A DNA stretch of 42,989 nucleotides from Prevotellamassilia timonensis (GTDB lineage: Bacteria > Bacteroidota > Bacteroidia > Bacteroidales > Bacteroidaceae). The notes under the pieces were generated by a model. It saw only the letters and a list, made by a program, of their open reading frames with translations, did no database searches and had not been told where the DNA came from. Every line of letters begins with the position of its first letter. Position 1 is the first letter of the stretch. Both the position numbers and the translations under genes were made by a program. The stretch spans positions 31,212 through 74,200 of the forward strand of contig NZ_LT629842.1 of the NCBI RefSeq assembly GCF_900106785.1, in the 5' to 3' direction. Shown one piece after another: positions 9,226 through 17,335 of this stretch.

Positions 9226-9270
9226 CGATAATTACCAAAGCTTTATATAATTCATCAAAAAACCAACACT

Positions 9271-9792
9271 ATGAAGACAAAAGCATTCTTTACTGCCATT
9301 CTTTTTGCCGTAACGCTGTCCGCTTCGGCTCAGGTAGAATTTCTTTACACCGACTTTGGACGCAATGTGATTTGTCGTGAGAAAAAGCTGTTCTGGATGG
9401 ACGGCGACTCCGATCCGTGCTTTAACATTGTCAACTACAAAAAAGTGGGCAACAAAGAGACGTTCAACCTTACCCCAAAGGAGAAGGGCGATGGAAAATA
9501 TAGCGTGACAATAACCCTTAAAGGCGACAGGGCTACAAGCATTGTGATGAAAGGCGAACAAACCTACTCTTCGTCGGTAACGGTCAAGACCGAGAAGGAG
9601 GCCGACCGCGATTTGGTGACCTATTTCAGAAATGAGGCTGGGTACCCCAGTACGCCTTCGGTAGCAGGAGGCGGCATACCCAGTAAGGACAATTTGACAC
9701 CGGGCAATGCAAAAGAATCAGCAGGCTCGGTGGGGCAAACTGCCAAGAAAGCCTTTGGAAAAATAAAGGGCGTGTTTAAGAAAAAGAAGTAA
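9271..9792 (+). CDS. Small secreted protein of unknown function
   Basis: This 173-residue protein starts with a clear signal peptide (MKTKAFFTAILFAVTLSASA, cleavage before QVEFLYTDFG). The mature part is hydrophilic, with alternating patterns suggesting beta strands up to ~125 (YSVTITLKGDRATSIVMKGE), a Gly/Ser/Pro-rich linker, and a basic tail ending in FGKIKGVFKKKK. No domain was recognised. The basic tail might contact membrane or nucleic acid, but that is only a guess. It has its own promoter and is followed by a long hairpin before a convergent gene. Confidence 0.8.
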   Translation: MKTKAFFTAILFAVTLSASAQVEFLYTDFGRNVICREKKLFWMDGDSDPCFNIVNYKKVGNKETFNLTPKEKGDGKYSVTITLKGDRATSIVMKGEQTYSSSVTVKTEKEADRDLVTYFRNEAGYPSTPSVAGGGIPSKDNLTPGNAKESAGSVGQTAKKAFGKIKGVFKKKK

Positions 9793-9853
9793 CGCCCTTA
9801 TAGGCGGGCGTGTTCGAAATAGACTTTTTAGCGAGACCGTTTGGGGAATTTTT

Positions 9854-9903
9854 AAGTTGCCTGAAACGTGCTGCAAAAAACGCAAGCACGTTTCAGGCAA
9901 CTT
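9854..9903. terminator. 19-bp hairpin between convergent genes
   Basis: Arms 9854-9872 and 9885-9903 (AAGTTGCCTGAAACGTGCT and its complement) are perfect, with a 12-nt loop. No T tract follows on either strand. The outer sequence CAGGCAACTT also occurs beside palindromic copy 2 at 2734-2743, so this may be a dispersed repeat that serves as a bidirectional terminator. Confidence 0.55.
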
Positions 9904-9942
9904 GAAAATCACCTTCCTTACCAAGCGGTTTTGTTTCTGATG

Positions 9943-10653
9943 TCAATTGAGATTCCCTTTTTCTTCACGAGTGGTGTCTTTTGCTACATCAGACACCGGT
10001 TCAGTATCAGTTTTCTCCATAGAGCGAGGTCCTTTACCTGTAAATATATCAACAAAGACTTTTACACGAGCAAAGTATTCCCTTATGTAGGTCATGATAG
10101 CCATGTTAGAAGTAGCATCAGCAGCATTGAAACCTACAAGGTTATGTACATCAAGCCCGCAATGCTCTGCGAGATAGATGGCACGCTCGCAGTGGAACTT
10201 CTGTGATATAACGACATAGCTGTGCACGTTATAAATTTTTGTTGCTCGAACAACAGCGTCGAGTGTCCTGAATCCTTTTTCGTCCAGAATAAATGCATTC
10301 TTTGGTATGCCTCTGGCGACAAGGCTGTCTTTCATGCACTCAACCTCATTTATTCCGTCAAGGCTGTTTCCGTCACCACTTATCAAGATTAACTTGATCT
10401 TTCCTGCTTTATACAAAGACTCTGTTGCGTCAATTCTGTATTTGAAAAACTGATTAGGTTTGTGTCCTATACGTGTCTGAGGCGTCGTACCTAATAACAA
10501 TCCAACTTCTGACGGTGGTATAGAACCAATATCTGTGTATAACCTGCCTTCTGCATTACTGCAAATAATATTGTTGCATGTAGCCAAAAGCAATAGGGTG
10601 GTTATAACAGCACCAATAATTATATAGGAAAAGACTTTATATTTCTTCATCAT
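9943..10653 (-). CDS. SanA/YdcF-like DUF218 envelope protein
   Basis: This 236-residue protein has one N-terminal membrane segment (VFSYIIIGAVITTLLLLATC) followed by a DUF218 domain. The motifs are VGLLLGTTPQTRIG, IKLILISGDGNS, and VISQKFHCERAIYLAEHCGL, which match SanA, a protein linked to envelope barrier function and vancomycin exclusion in enterobacteria. The family fold suggests a nucleotide or lipid-linked substrate, but the reaction is not known. The C-terminal ~25 residues are charged and variable. It is transcribed away from the prophage and seems to be the last chromosomal gene on this side. Confidence 0.85.
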   Translation of the reverse strand: MMKKYKVFSYIIIGAVITTLLLLATCNNIICSNAEGRLYTDIGSIPPSEVGLLLGTTPQTRIGHKPNQFFKYRIDATESLYKAGKIKLILISGDGNSLDGINEVECMKDSLVARGIPKNAFILDEKGFRTLDAVVRATKIYNVHSYVVISQKFHCERAIYLAEHCGLDVHNLVGFNAADATSNMAIMTYIREYFARVKVFVDIFTGKGPRSMEKTDTEPVSDVAKDTTREEKGNLN

Positions 10654-10737
10654 AGCGAGGCTTTAGAACTTTCTTTTTTTTGCCGTGGAGGATAAGATCA
10701 TCGCCTCCTTCTTATTTTAGCCTAAGGCACACAATGC

Positions 10738-10770
10738 AAAAAAAAGAGAGTATTACTTGCGTAATACTCT
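10738..10770 (-). terminator. Rho-independent terminator on the minus strand without an obvious gene
   Basis: AGAGTATTAC (10747-10756), TTGC, GTAATACTCT (10761-10770); read on the minus strand the stem is followed by an uninterrupted run of at least eight T. No minus-strand gene lies upstream of it for several kilobases. Confidence 0.7.
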
Positions 10771-10951
10771 CCTCTGATTACTCTTTTGGTGACTTGCTTG
10801 GAATCATAAGTGACTCGCTTGGAAACATGCACTTAAATAGTTTGTTGATTTCACTAAATGCATGATAACCATCTCATTTTGAGCCTATATTTTGTCAATA
10901 TAGCTGAATGATCAAATCCTTTTGTAAGCAGATTTTTCGGGTTCAAATCTT

Positions 10952-11030
10952 TATGTATCACCTTTTGTATCACCATGTAGCCTACATAAGCCTACATGTA
11001 CCTTAGTCTTTTAATTCACCAAGTGATACA
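10952..11030. repeat. TGTATCACC repeats and a CATGTAG stem
   Basis: TGTATCACC occurs twice in direct orientation (about 10954-10962 and 10966-10974) and its inverse GTGATACA occurs at 11023-11030. Between them CATGTAG and CTACATG form a 7-bp stem around 10974-10998. Such clusters are typical of recombinase or regulator binding sites; no integrase gene is in view to support an attachment site. Confidence 0.4.
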
Positions 11031-11118
11031 AGAGGAAAAGCATATTTCCAATATTGGAGATGTTTGATTTTTTTTTGTGGTAGCACTTTGCAAGTGCATT
11101 TGTTTCAAAGTGTTAAAG

Positions 11119-11185
11119 ACTTAATACATACATATTTTTAGTACTACTTAAGATTTCTTTCGACAATTTTCATGGTCTATATTTG
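11119..11185 (+). promoter_or_regulatory. Prophage promoter with upstream 16-bp element
   Basis: ACTTAATACATACATA (11119-11134) lies exactly 59 bp upstream of TATATTTG (11178-11185). The same 16-mer stands 59 bp upstream of TATATTTG at 16695-16761. The leader of about 200 nt contains a perfect 12-bp stem-loop (ACAAAGTTAGCT, 11267-11278 with 11294-11305). Confidence 0.55.
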
Positions 11186-11390
11186 CACCCGTAAACGAAA
11201 TGCAAACAGACAAATGGTCGTTCACTAAAGCAAAATGTTGAGTCTGAATCACTTAATTAACTGGCTACAAAGTTAGCTAAAAAAAGTGGATTAAGCTAAC
11301 TTTGTGATAGTTATTTAGGACCTTTTGCATGTGTAAAGGTGTGCACGCCCGACAAGTCATTTCTATTGTTCAACTTATAAAAGGAAAGAA

Positions 11391-11705
11391 ATGGATATTA
11401 TTCCAAATATGACCGAATGGTCAATGAACATAGAATTAGGGGGCATAAAATGTGGTCGGCTAAAGCCACACAGCAGTGAGGACTCTTTTCGTTCTACTGT
11501 GGCATCACTAAATCGAAAGGTGTTTTACAAAAGAGGACTTGCTTTGCATGTCCGTAGCTATTGGAAAGAAAATGCTGTCGGCATCATCTGCGTTTCGAGA
11601 AAAGAATTCGATGAACATAAAAACGATCCTGTTTATGAAAACCAATGGCAACGCAAGATTGACGACTTCCACGACAGACTCCTCAAAGCTGAGGAGCTTG
11701 ATTGA
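11391..11705 (+). CDS. Prophage protein of unknown function
   Basis: This 104-residue, charged, soluble-looking protein is the first frame after the leftmost prophage promoter. It starts at MDIIPNMTEWSMN, preceded by an AAAGGAAAG stretch that can serve as ribosome binding site. No domain was recognised. It has the size and position of early phage regulatory proteins. Its 3' part is overlapped by the next gene in another frame, which suggests translational coupling or that one of the two starts is wrong. Confidence 0.6.
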   Translation: MDIIPNMTEWSMNIELGGIKCGRLKPHSSEDSFRSTVASLNRKVFYKRGLALHVRSYWKENAVGIICVSRKEFDEHKNDPVYENQWQRKIDDFHDRLLKAEELD

Positions 11706-11871
11706 CACGCAGGAAGTCATTTATAACATCACCCAACTCGCTAAGGTGTTGGACGTAACACCTAACACAATCCGCAAACGTATTAGGCGTGGTATTATTC
11801 CTGCTCACAAGGAAGGACGTTTCTATTACATCCTTAAAAGTGAGTATGTGAATGCTTTGCGAAATAAGTAG
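11611..11871 (+). CDS. Small helix-turn-helix protein (excisionase/MerR-like HTH_17)
   Basis: The C-terminal ~55 residues (VIYNITQLAKVLDVTPNTIRKRIRRGIIPAHKEGRFYYILKSEYVNAL) form an HTH_17 fold: a winged helix with a recognition helix around TPNTIRKRI and the typical ending that docks a wing (GRFYYILKSEY). Proteins of this kind act as excisionases or promoter regulators. The start is uncertain: ATG at 11611 (86 residues), 11635 (78) or a TTG at 11698 (57, just the domain); all overlap the previous gene. It is followed directly by a terminator. Confidence 0.7.
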   Translation: MNIKTILFMKTNGNARLTTSTTDSSKLRSLIDTQEVIYNITQLAKVLDVTPNTIRKRIRRGIIPAHKEGRFYYILKSEYVNALRNK

Positions 11872-11901
11872 TAACATCACTTAATTCACTATATACTTTT
11901 T

Positions 11902-11943
11902 GCCCCTGCCTACGCTGTGAAGCGCATGGGCAGGGGCTTTTTA
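11902..11943 (+). terminator. Rho-independent terminator after the HTH gene
   Basis: GCCCCTGCC (11902-11910) pairs with GGCAGGGGC (11929-11937) and is followed by TTTTT. It separates the small early genes from the primase gene, whose ATG is 18 bp further on, so the primase may be read through or use attenuation. Confidence 0.85.
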
Positions 11944-11960
11944 ATCTCAAAACGTAAACA

Positions 11961-14900
11961 ATGATACCAGACGATATAAAAGACCGCATATTGGAGGCTA
12001 CGGATTTAGTGGCACTCGTCAGTCAGACGGTGCAGCTGAAGAAAAGTGGGCCTCGCTATGTAGGTTGTTGCCCGTTCCATGCGGAAAAGACGCCCTCGTT
12101 CTATGTGTTTCCGCAAACAGGCACATTCAAATGCTTTGGCTGCGGTGAAGGAGGTGATGCCATTGCGTTTCTGATGAAGCGTGATGGACTTTCTTATGTG
12201 GAAGCAGTCAAGCAGTTGGGCAAACTGTGTGGCATAGAAGTGGCGGAGCAGGAGGAAGATCCCGAAGTCAAGCAGAAACGCATGCACAAGGAAGCGCTGT
12301 TGGTGGCAAACGAACAGGTGGCAAAGTTCTATGTGGAGCAGTTTGCGCTATCTAAAGAAGCGCAAAACTATGCTTTTGGACGTTGGGGCGAGGAGTATTG
12401 TACGCTCAAAGGCATTGGCTATGCTCCGAAGTCGGGCAAAGCTCTCGCAAACTTGAATATCAAGCGCGAGTTTTTGAGTGAGTTGGGCTTGGTGAACAAA
12501 GGCGGCTATGACCAGTACCAAGACCGCGTGGTGATACCTATCCATGACCGATATGGGCATGTGATAGGCTTCACCGCACGTTGTTTGGGTGATGAGCAAC
12601 CCAAGTATAAGAATAGCGCAGATTCGATTTTGTTTCATAAGTCAAGAGTGCTGTTTGGTATGGAGGACGCTTGGCGACAAGCTGCCAATACGGATAAGAT
12701 GTTCCTCGTTGAAGGCGCACCCGATTGTATGCGGTTGCAAAGCATCGGGGTGCTGAACACGGTGGCTGCACTGGGTTCTGCCTGGAATAAGGACCACTTT
12801 GCACTGATCAAGAAAAGTGCAAGCAAGGTATGTTTCTTGCCCGATGATGATCCGCCTAAAAGAGGCGAACATTTCGGGCATGGCGTGCAAGTGGTGTTTG
12901 AGGCAGGCAAATTGGCTATGAAGTGTGGCTTGTCGGTTTCCATCAAGGAAATACCCGACATAGAGAATGCACACAAGCAGGATCCCGACACGTTCTATCA
13001 GAATATGAACGTGTTCCGCTCTGTGGAAGAGGTGGACTTTATTCTGTGGCGGGCGCAAAAGGCTTTCAGATTTGCGCAGACCACGGAAGAACAGCGTGTG
13101 GTGGTGCGCGAAATTGCGTATTTGCTGACATTGATTGACGACCCGACGGGCGTATCAATGTACGTAGATAAGTTGTCTGCCATTTCGGGCAAAAAGGGCT
13201 TTTGGAAGGAGGCTATCAATGCGGAGAAGAAACGCATCGAGGAGGAAGAGAAACGAGAACGAGGGGAGGCGGTGGACGACCTTTATAAACGCTTTGGCTT
13301 TTATGTGGAGAACGGCAAGTATTTCTCTATCACGGAGAAAGGGAATGTCTATGAGTGGTCGAACTTTACGATGGAACCGCTTTTTCATATCAAGGATAAT
13401 CTCAATCCGAAACGTCTGTATACACTAACAAACGAATTACACATGAAGGTGTTGATTGAACTCAACCAAGAGGACTTGGTGAGCATTTCTAAGTTTAAGC
13501 AGAAGATCGAAGGGCAAGGCAACTTTATTTGGAAAGCTACGGAACGTGAGCTTACCAAACTCAAATCGTTTCTCTATGAGAAAACGGAAACGGCTTCGCA
13601 AATCAAGCAGATGGGCTGGCAACGTGAGGGCTTTTATGCTTTTGGCAATGGGGTGTTCTTCAAGAATAAGTTTTACACGGCTGATGATTATGGCATTGTG
13701 CGTTTGCCCGACTTGGGCAATTACTATTTGCCTTCTTCATCGAAGATTTACAAAGATGATGCCCGGCTTTTCACGTTTGAAAAGCAGTTTGTGCATCTCA
13801 ACTACTCTTCCGTTACGCTGAAAGAGTTTACCACACAACTTTTCAAGGTGTTTGGCGATAATGGGCGGATAGGCTTCGCGTTCTATCTCGCCACCCTATT
13901 CCGTGATGTGGTCACGAATGCTTCGGCAGAGCATTGGTTTCCGATTCTCAACCTCTTTGGTCCGAAAGGTAGTGGTAAGTCGGAACTGGGACATACGCTT
14001 TTATCGTTGTTCACGATAGCGTATAAAGCTCCGAATATCCAAAACTCAACAATCTCTGCCCTCAATGATACAGTGGCAGCTTCGGCAAATGCCTTAGCGC
14101 ACATTGATGAGTATAAGAATGACCTCGACCCCAAGGTCATTGAGTTCTTGAAGGGTCTGTGGGACGGCACGGGACGTAGCCGTATGAACATGGATTTGGA
14201 CAAGAAGAAGGAGGTGACAGCCGTAGATGCTGGCATCATCTTGTCAGGACAAGAGATGCCCACGGCTGATATTGCGCTTTTCTCGCGATTGATTTTCTTG
14301 CAGTTTCCGCGTTCCACGTTCACGCAAGAGGAGAAGAAGAATTATATGCGACTCATGGAGATGCGTTCGGGTGGTTTGACACACCTCACCATCGCTCTCC
14401 TCAAATACCGCAAGCGGTTTGAGGAGCGTTTTACGGGTACGCTCAAAGAGGTACGCAAACAGGTAAGTGTTGCTTTGCAAGGCAAGCAATGCGAGGATCG
14501 CATTGTAAATAACTGGTGTGTGCCGTTGGCGGCATTGCGTGTACTGCAAGATGCAGTTCCTACGCTGGCTTACGATGACCTTTTCAAGATTGTCATCGAA
14601 GGTATTCTCAAACAGAATGCGGAGTGTAAGACGAATGGCGAGCTGGGCAGCTTTTGGAATGTGGTGCAGTATCTTGCAAGTGAGGGTATCATCAATGATA
14701 CGGGCGATTTTGTTATTCGCTACCTCACCAAGCTTAAAACGGACATGGTGGATACTTCTTGGCTGGATAAACGAGCGGTGTTGTATATGCAGACTTCACG
14801 TATCTTCAATCTTTATCGCAAGGAGGGACGCAAGACGGACGAGAAAACTTTGCCTACTGATGCTCTCAAATACTACCTTGCCAACAGTGCTGCTTATCTC

Positions 14901-15092
14901 GGTCAGAAGGTGGTGCGCTTTATTGTGTTCCGCAATGGCTACCCTGTGTTGGACTCTGCCAAACAGGACAAGCATGGCAACCCGGCCAAACTCTCTCAAT
15001 CGGCACGCAGCTATTGCTTTGACTACCAGAAGTTAGTAGACCAGTTCGGCATCAATCTGATTACAGGTGATTCGGACGATGAAGAGGAATAA
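11961..15092 (+). CDS. Phage DnaG-type primase fused to a P-loop ATPase/helicase-like domain
   Basis: This 1043-residue protein joins two replication activities. The N-terminus has a CHC2 zinc finger (Cys37, His40, Cys58, Cys61 in CPFHAEKTPSF and FKCFGCGEGGD), then a DnaG-type core and Toprim segment (DKMFLVEGAPDCMRLQ near 245, FLPDDDPP near 292). After a charged helical linker (~420-445), the C-terminal half carries a Walker A motif FGPKGSGKSELG near residue 668 and an acidic LAHIDEYKNDLD that fits Walker B, then an arginine-finger-like FSRLIFLQFPRS, as in DUF927/SF3-like phage replication proteins. It would prime and possibly unwind phage DNA. A decayed inverted ardA copy starts right after its stop. 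Confidence 0.88.
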   Translation: MIPDDIKDRILEATDLVALVSQTVQLKKSGPRYVGCCPFHAEKTPSFYVFPQTGTFKCFGCGEGGDAIAFLMKRDGLSYVEAVKQLGKLCGIEVAEQEEDPEVKQKRMHKEALLVANEQVAKFYVEQFALSKEAQNYAFGRWGEEYCTLKGIGYAPKSGKALANLNIKREFLSELGLVNKGGYDQYQDRVVIPIHDRYGHVIGFTARCLGDEQPKYKNSADSILFHKSRVLFGMEDAWRQAANTDKMFLVEGAPDCMRLQSIGVLNTVAALGSAWNKDHFALIKKSASKVCFLPDDDPPKRGEHFGHGVQVVFEAGKLAMKCGLSVSIKEIPDIENAHKQDPDTFYQNMNVFRSVEEVDFILWRAQKAFRFAQTTEEQRVVVREIAYLLTLIDDPTGVSMYVDKLSAISGKKGFWKEAINAEKKRIEEEEKRERGEAVDDLYKRFGFYVENGKYFSITEKGNVYEWSNFTMEPLFHIKDNLNPKRLYTLTNELHMKVLIELNQEDLVSISKFKQKIEGQGNFIWKATERELTKLKSFLYEKTETASQIKQMGWQREGFYAFGNGVFFKNKFYTADDYGIVRLPDLGNYYLPSSSKIYKDDARLFTFEKQFVHLNYSSVTLKEFTTQLFKVFGDNGRIGFAFYLATLFRDVVTNASAEHWFPILNLFGPKGSGKSELGHTLLSLFTIAYKAPNIQNSTISALNDTVAASANALAHIDEYKNDLDPKVIEFLKGLWDGTGRSRMNMDLDKKKEVTAVDAGIILSGQEMPTADIALFSRLIFLQFPRSTFTQEEKKNYMRLMEMRSGGLTHLTIALLKYRKRFEERFTGTLKEVRKQVSVALQGKQCEDRIVNNWCVPLAALRVLQDAVPTLAYDDLFKIVIEGILKQNAECKTNGELGSFWNVVQYLASEGIINDTGDFVIRYLTKLKTDMVDTSWLDKRAVLYMQTSRIFNLYRKEGRKTDEKTLPTDALKYYLANSAAYLGQKVVRFIVFRNGYPVLDSAKQDKHGNPAKLSQSARSYCFDYQKLVDQFGINLITGDSDDEEE

Positions 15093-15121
15093 TCAGCGGA
15101 ACTTTTCGTTTATTACAAAAG

Positions 15122-15157
15122 GCACGGAGCTTTCACCCCGCTTCCGTGTTTTTTTGT
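15122..15157 (+). terminator. Terminator after the primase gene
   Basis: CACGGAGC (15123-15130) pairs with GCTTCCGTG (15140-15148) with one bulge, followed by a run of seven T. It is the mirror counterpart of the ardA terminator at 16594-16617 and marks the outer end of the decayed palindrome arm. Confidence 0.8.
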
Positions 15158-15160
15158 GTT

Positions 15161-15700
15161 TTAGAGGTACATGACCATTGCAAAAGGTGCAGCCCGTCCT
15201 AATCCCATGCACAGCGTGCGTTATCGAAGGAGAGAATGCCCGTCATGCTATCCAATCGCAGCACGGAACAATGGTATCGGCAAAATCCTCCTCCGTCTCA
15301 AATTTTCCTTTATGTGTGGCGAGGGCGAAAAATCGCTGTAACATTTGTAACATTTGTAACACTCTCATTTTCAGACATCTAACAGTATTCTTTTCTTGTA
15401 ATCGAATGTAATTTCTTGTAACATTTCTCTCAATACCATGCTTTGGGGAAGCCTTTTCATCTTAAAAGCGGTGGCGGGAACCTCTTCGTCATCATGCAGC
15501 AGGGCGGTTTTATGAACTCCTCGCTGCTGTCGAAAACGTACATATCCTTATCGCCAATCTCCCATGTCAAGGTTGTACTTCTTGTTCGTGCCTTTCATGG
15601 GAGGCTGAACCCACAGGCATTCAACGAGGTAAGGCTGCATTCATGGAGCGCTCTGCCGAACCTAACTTTAATGTTTGGGCTTCTGTGGTGTCGTGTCCAT
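15161..15700 (-). pseudogene. Inverted, decayed copy of ardA
   Basis: The counterpart of the ardA ATG is at 15700 on the minus strand and the counterpart of its stop at 15161-15163. The reading frame hits a stop after about ten codons (ATGGACACGACA then ... CATTAA) and further frameshifts follow, so it cannot make ArdA. Conserved blocks across the whole gene length show that it is full-length rather than a fragment. Two plus-strand ORFs here (15178-15411, 15443-15712) are by-products. Confidence 0.88.
15337..15421. repeat. TGTAA iteron-like repeats
   Basis: TGTAA starts at 15337, 15346, 15355, 15397, 15407 and 15417, that is two groups of three with 9-10 bp spacing. The first group reads TGTAACATTTGTAACATTTG and continues. 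An inverted array of the same 9-bp unit is at 17845-17868. The regular spacing close to one helical turn is typical of cooperative protein-binding sites. Confidence 0.6.
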
Positions 15701-15986
15701 TTCTTGATTTGAATGTTTACCCGTGACGGCCTACGGGCGGAGAGATTTTTCCTGATGCAAAGGTAATGCGAGCGTGAACGGACAAGTACCGCGTTGCTAT
15801 GGCTGCACAAAAAATCCGACAACTTTCCTTCTTTTTTCTCGTGCCTCACAAAAAGGAGGTATTTCAGATTTTTTCTTTGCCATTACTTGCTCCTGTGTTC
15901 ACTTCCTCTCGCATTCTTTTCGCATCGTAAAAAGTCCTCACCCGGAGGACATCACTTAAAGTTTCACATTCAAATTCTATCAAGAA

Positions 15987-16586
15987 ATGGACACTACAAA
16001 CACCACATCAGCTCTTCAAACATTAAAGTTAGGCTCAGCAGAGCGCGAAGAAAAATTGCAGCCTTACCTCGTTGAACACCTATGGGATCAGCCCGCTGTT
16101 TATTGCGGCACGTACAAGAAGTACAACAATGGCTCATTGGACGGAGCTTGGCTGGATCTGGAAGCATTCGACAGCTACGATGAGTTCCTTGAAATATGTG
16201 CCCTGCTGCACGATGACGAAGAGGATCCCGAGTTCATGTTTCAAGATTATCAAGGCTTCCCCGAAGCATGGTATTGCGAGAGTTGTCCAGGGGAAGATAC
16301 ATTCGACAAGATTATAGAATACTGTCAGTTGTCTGAAGATGAGCGCGAGGTTTACGATGCTTACTATGAATGTACAGGTGATGATTCTTTCGCCCACGCC
16401 AAGGATCACTACGTGGGAAAATTTGATTCGGAGGAAGCTTTTGCCGATTATATCATCAGTGAGTGCTACGATTTGGACAGCATGATGGGTAATCTCTCCT
16501 TCTACTTCGATTACGAACGCTATGCAAGGGATTTGTTCATGACGGACTACACTTTTTGCGATGGTCATGTCTTCAACAATTACTAA
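15987..16586 (+). CDS. ardA: ArdA-type antirestriction protein
   Basis: This 199-residue, very acidic protein matches ArdA: VYCGTYKKYNNGSLDGAWLDL at the N-terminal domain start, CALLHDDEEDPEFMFQDYQGFPE, and the C-terminal FDYERYARDLFMTDYTFCDGHVFNNY. ArdA dimers mimic B-form DNA and block type I restriction-modification enzymes, protecting incoming phage or plasmid DNA. The N-terminal ~40 residues are an extension outside the recognised domain. The gene forms the intact half of a palindrome with a decayed inverted copy and is followed by its own terminator. Confidence 0.92.
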   Translation: MDTTNTTSALQTLKLGSAEREEKLQPYLVEHLWDQPAVYCGTYKKYNNGSLDGAWLDLEAFDSYDEFLEICALLHDDEEDPEFMFQDYQGFPEAWYCESCPGEDTFDKIIEYCQLSEDEREVYDAYYECTGDDSFAHAKDHYVGKFDSEEAFADYIISECYDLDSMMGNLSFYFDYERYARDLFMTDYTFCDGHVFNNY

Positions 16587-16593
16587 AAACACG

Positions 16594-16617
16594 GGAGCGG
16601 GGTGAAAGCCCCGTTCC
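16594..16617 (+). terminator. ardA terminator
   Basis: GGAGCGGGG (16594-16602) pairs with CCCCGTTCC (16609-16617), 6-nt loop, followed by TTTTG. Confidence 0.8.
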
Positions 16618-16694
16618 TTTTGAAACCCTCTTTTGAAACTCTTTTGGATTGTCTTACGGGGAACCATTAACCAACCAACAAAATAAGTTTAATT

Positions 16695-16761
16695 ACTTAA
16701 TACATACATAGAAATACTTGATATACATCTTCTTCAGTACAACTTAAAAGGTGTATATTTG
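16695..16761 (+). promoter_or_regulatory. Prophage promoter with the shared 16-bp element
   Basis: ACTTAATACATACATA (16695-16710) and TATATTTG (16754-16761), 59 bp apart as at 11119-11185. AGTACAACTTAA (16736-16747) also resembles AGTACTACTTAA (11140-11151). It drives the genes from 16791 onward. Confidence 0.6.
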
Positions 16762-16790
16762 CAGCATTTCAAACACCCTAACTGTACTCC

Positions 16791-17321
16791 ATGAGTGACT
16801 ATCTTGTCTACATAAAAATGCCATCGTATTTGCGCCAATGGTTCGTTCACCGTCACAGCGGTTCCGAGCCAGTGGTGCTCAGGCAAGGTAGCATAGAGTC
16901 GAAGTTGATAAAGTTGGCACAAAGCCGCCAGCCCGATGACTTCTTTCCTCCGCTTCAAAAGGAGGACGAGGTGGCTATTTGCATTCCTTACTCCAAGGCA
17001 CGTGACCCACGTACCTACAACTATATCTCTCCCACGGGCAAGAAGGCATTGCTTGACAACATCAAGAATGCTTTTGCCGTGGATTGCTGGAATTTCCTGC
17101 ACGACTTCGGACATATCGGTCAGCAACAAAAGGAACTGATCTATTTGTATATGGAGCAACGGGGCATCAAGGAGGACGGCACTTGTTGGGACAGCATTGC
17201 GAAGGCTTATCAGCGACTTCGCAAGAACTACCTCTCAAACGAGAGTAGAAAAAGAACCCGACAACAGCAAGCTGAAAAGTCACAAGCAGAAAGCCAAGAG
17301 TTTGTAGAACATAATTCTTAA
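16791..17321 (+). CDS. Prophage protein of unknown function
   Basis: This 176-residue protein begins MSDYLVYIKMPSYLRQWFVH. The N-terminal ~75 residues are mixed alpha/beta, the middle is mainly helical (KKALLDNIKNAFAVDCWNFLHDFG), and residues ~105-145 (QQQKELIYLYMEQRGIKEDGTCWDSIAKAYQRLRKNY) look like a helix-turn-helix, perhaps DNA-binding. The tail is Gln/Lys/Glu-rich and probably disordered. I do not recognise a family. It lies behind a promoter that shares an upstream element with the early-region promoter, so an early or regulatory role is plausible. Confidence 0.7.
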   Translation: MSDYLVYIKMPSYLRQWFVHRHSGSEPVVLRQGSIESKLIKLAQSRQPDDFFPPLQKEDEVAICIPYSKARDPRTYNYISPTGKKALLDNIKNAFAVDCWNFLHDFGHIGQQQKELIYLYMEQRGIKEDGTCWDSIAKAYQRLRKNYLSNESRKRTRQQQAEKSQAESQEFVEHNS

Positions 17322-17335
17322 TACCGAAGTTAGAC

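Larger units (their letters stand above)
8941..9270. other. Divergent intergenic region
   Basis: It separates the divergent transporter and small secreted-protein genes. It holds one good promoter in each direction (9072-9102 minus, 9195-9225 plus) and, in the transporter leader, a small CAAGGT/ACCTTG stem. No gene is seen. Confidence 0.6.
10654..11390. other. Chromosome-prophage transition and control region
   Basis: No credible protein gene is present. It holds an orphan minus-strand terminator (10738-10770), paired direct and inverted TGTATCACC motifs with a CATGTAG/CTACATG stem (10954-11030), a promoter-like TATATTTG (11178-11185) preceded by a 16-bp motif that recurs at 16695, and a 12-bp perfect stem-loop in the leader (11267-11305). 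This may contain the left attachment region of the prophage. Confidence 0.5.
15093..15986. other. Decayed left arm of the ardA palindrome
   Basis: This stretch has no functional gene. Read on the minus strand, about 15110-15843 aligns throughout with 15845-16625 (centre, ardA leader, coding region and terminator) at roughly 70 percent by eye with many small indels. It also carries TGTAA repeats at 15337-15421. Confidence 0.85.
15110..16625. repeat. 1.5 kb imperfect palindrome around ardA
   Basis: The centre is near 15845. The right arm holds intact ardA; the left arm is its degraded mirror image. Matching landmarks in mirrored order are the pre-gene text ACATTCAAAT...CAAGAAATGGAC, AAACATTAAAGTTAGG, GCAGCCTTACCTCGTTGAA, CCCTGCTGCA, AAGCATGGTATTG, ACATTCGA, GAATACTGT, TTTTGCCGAT, AATGGTCATGT-like text and the terminator. 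The similarity runs through both leader and terminator, so a whole transcription unit was duplicated. Confidence 0.88.

Noticed and set aside
10931-10960. GGGTTCAAATC, similar to a tRNA T-loop
   Set aside because: The 5-bp T stem does not pair around TTCAAAT; the sequence instead forms a simple GATTT/AAATC stem, and no acceptor, D or anticodon arms can be built.
15178-15712. Two plus-strand ORFs after the primase gene
   Set aside because: They lie in the decayed inverted ardA copy and are by-products of it.
15110-16625. Fold-back sequencing artefact as explanation of the palindrome
   Set aside because: The arms differ by far more than read errors, with many substitutions and indels, and the left terminator has diverged while still forming a stem; the arms look like old paralogous copies. 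Raw reads would still be the final test.
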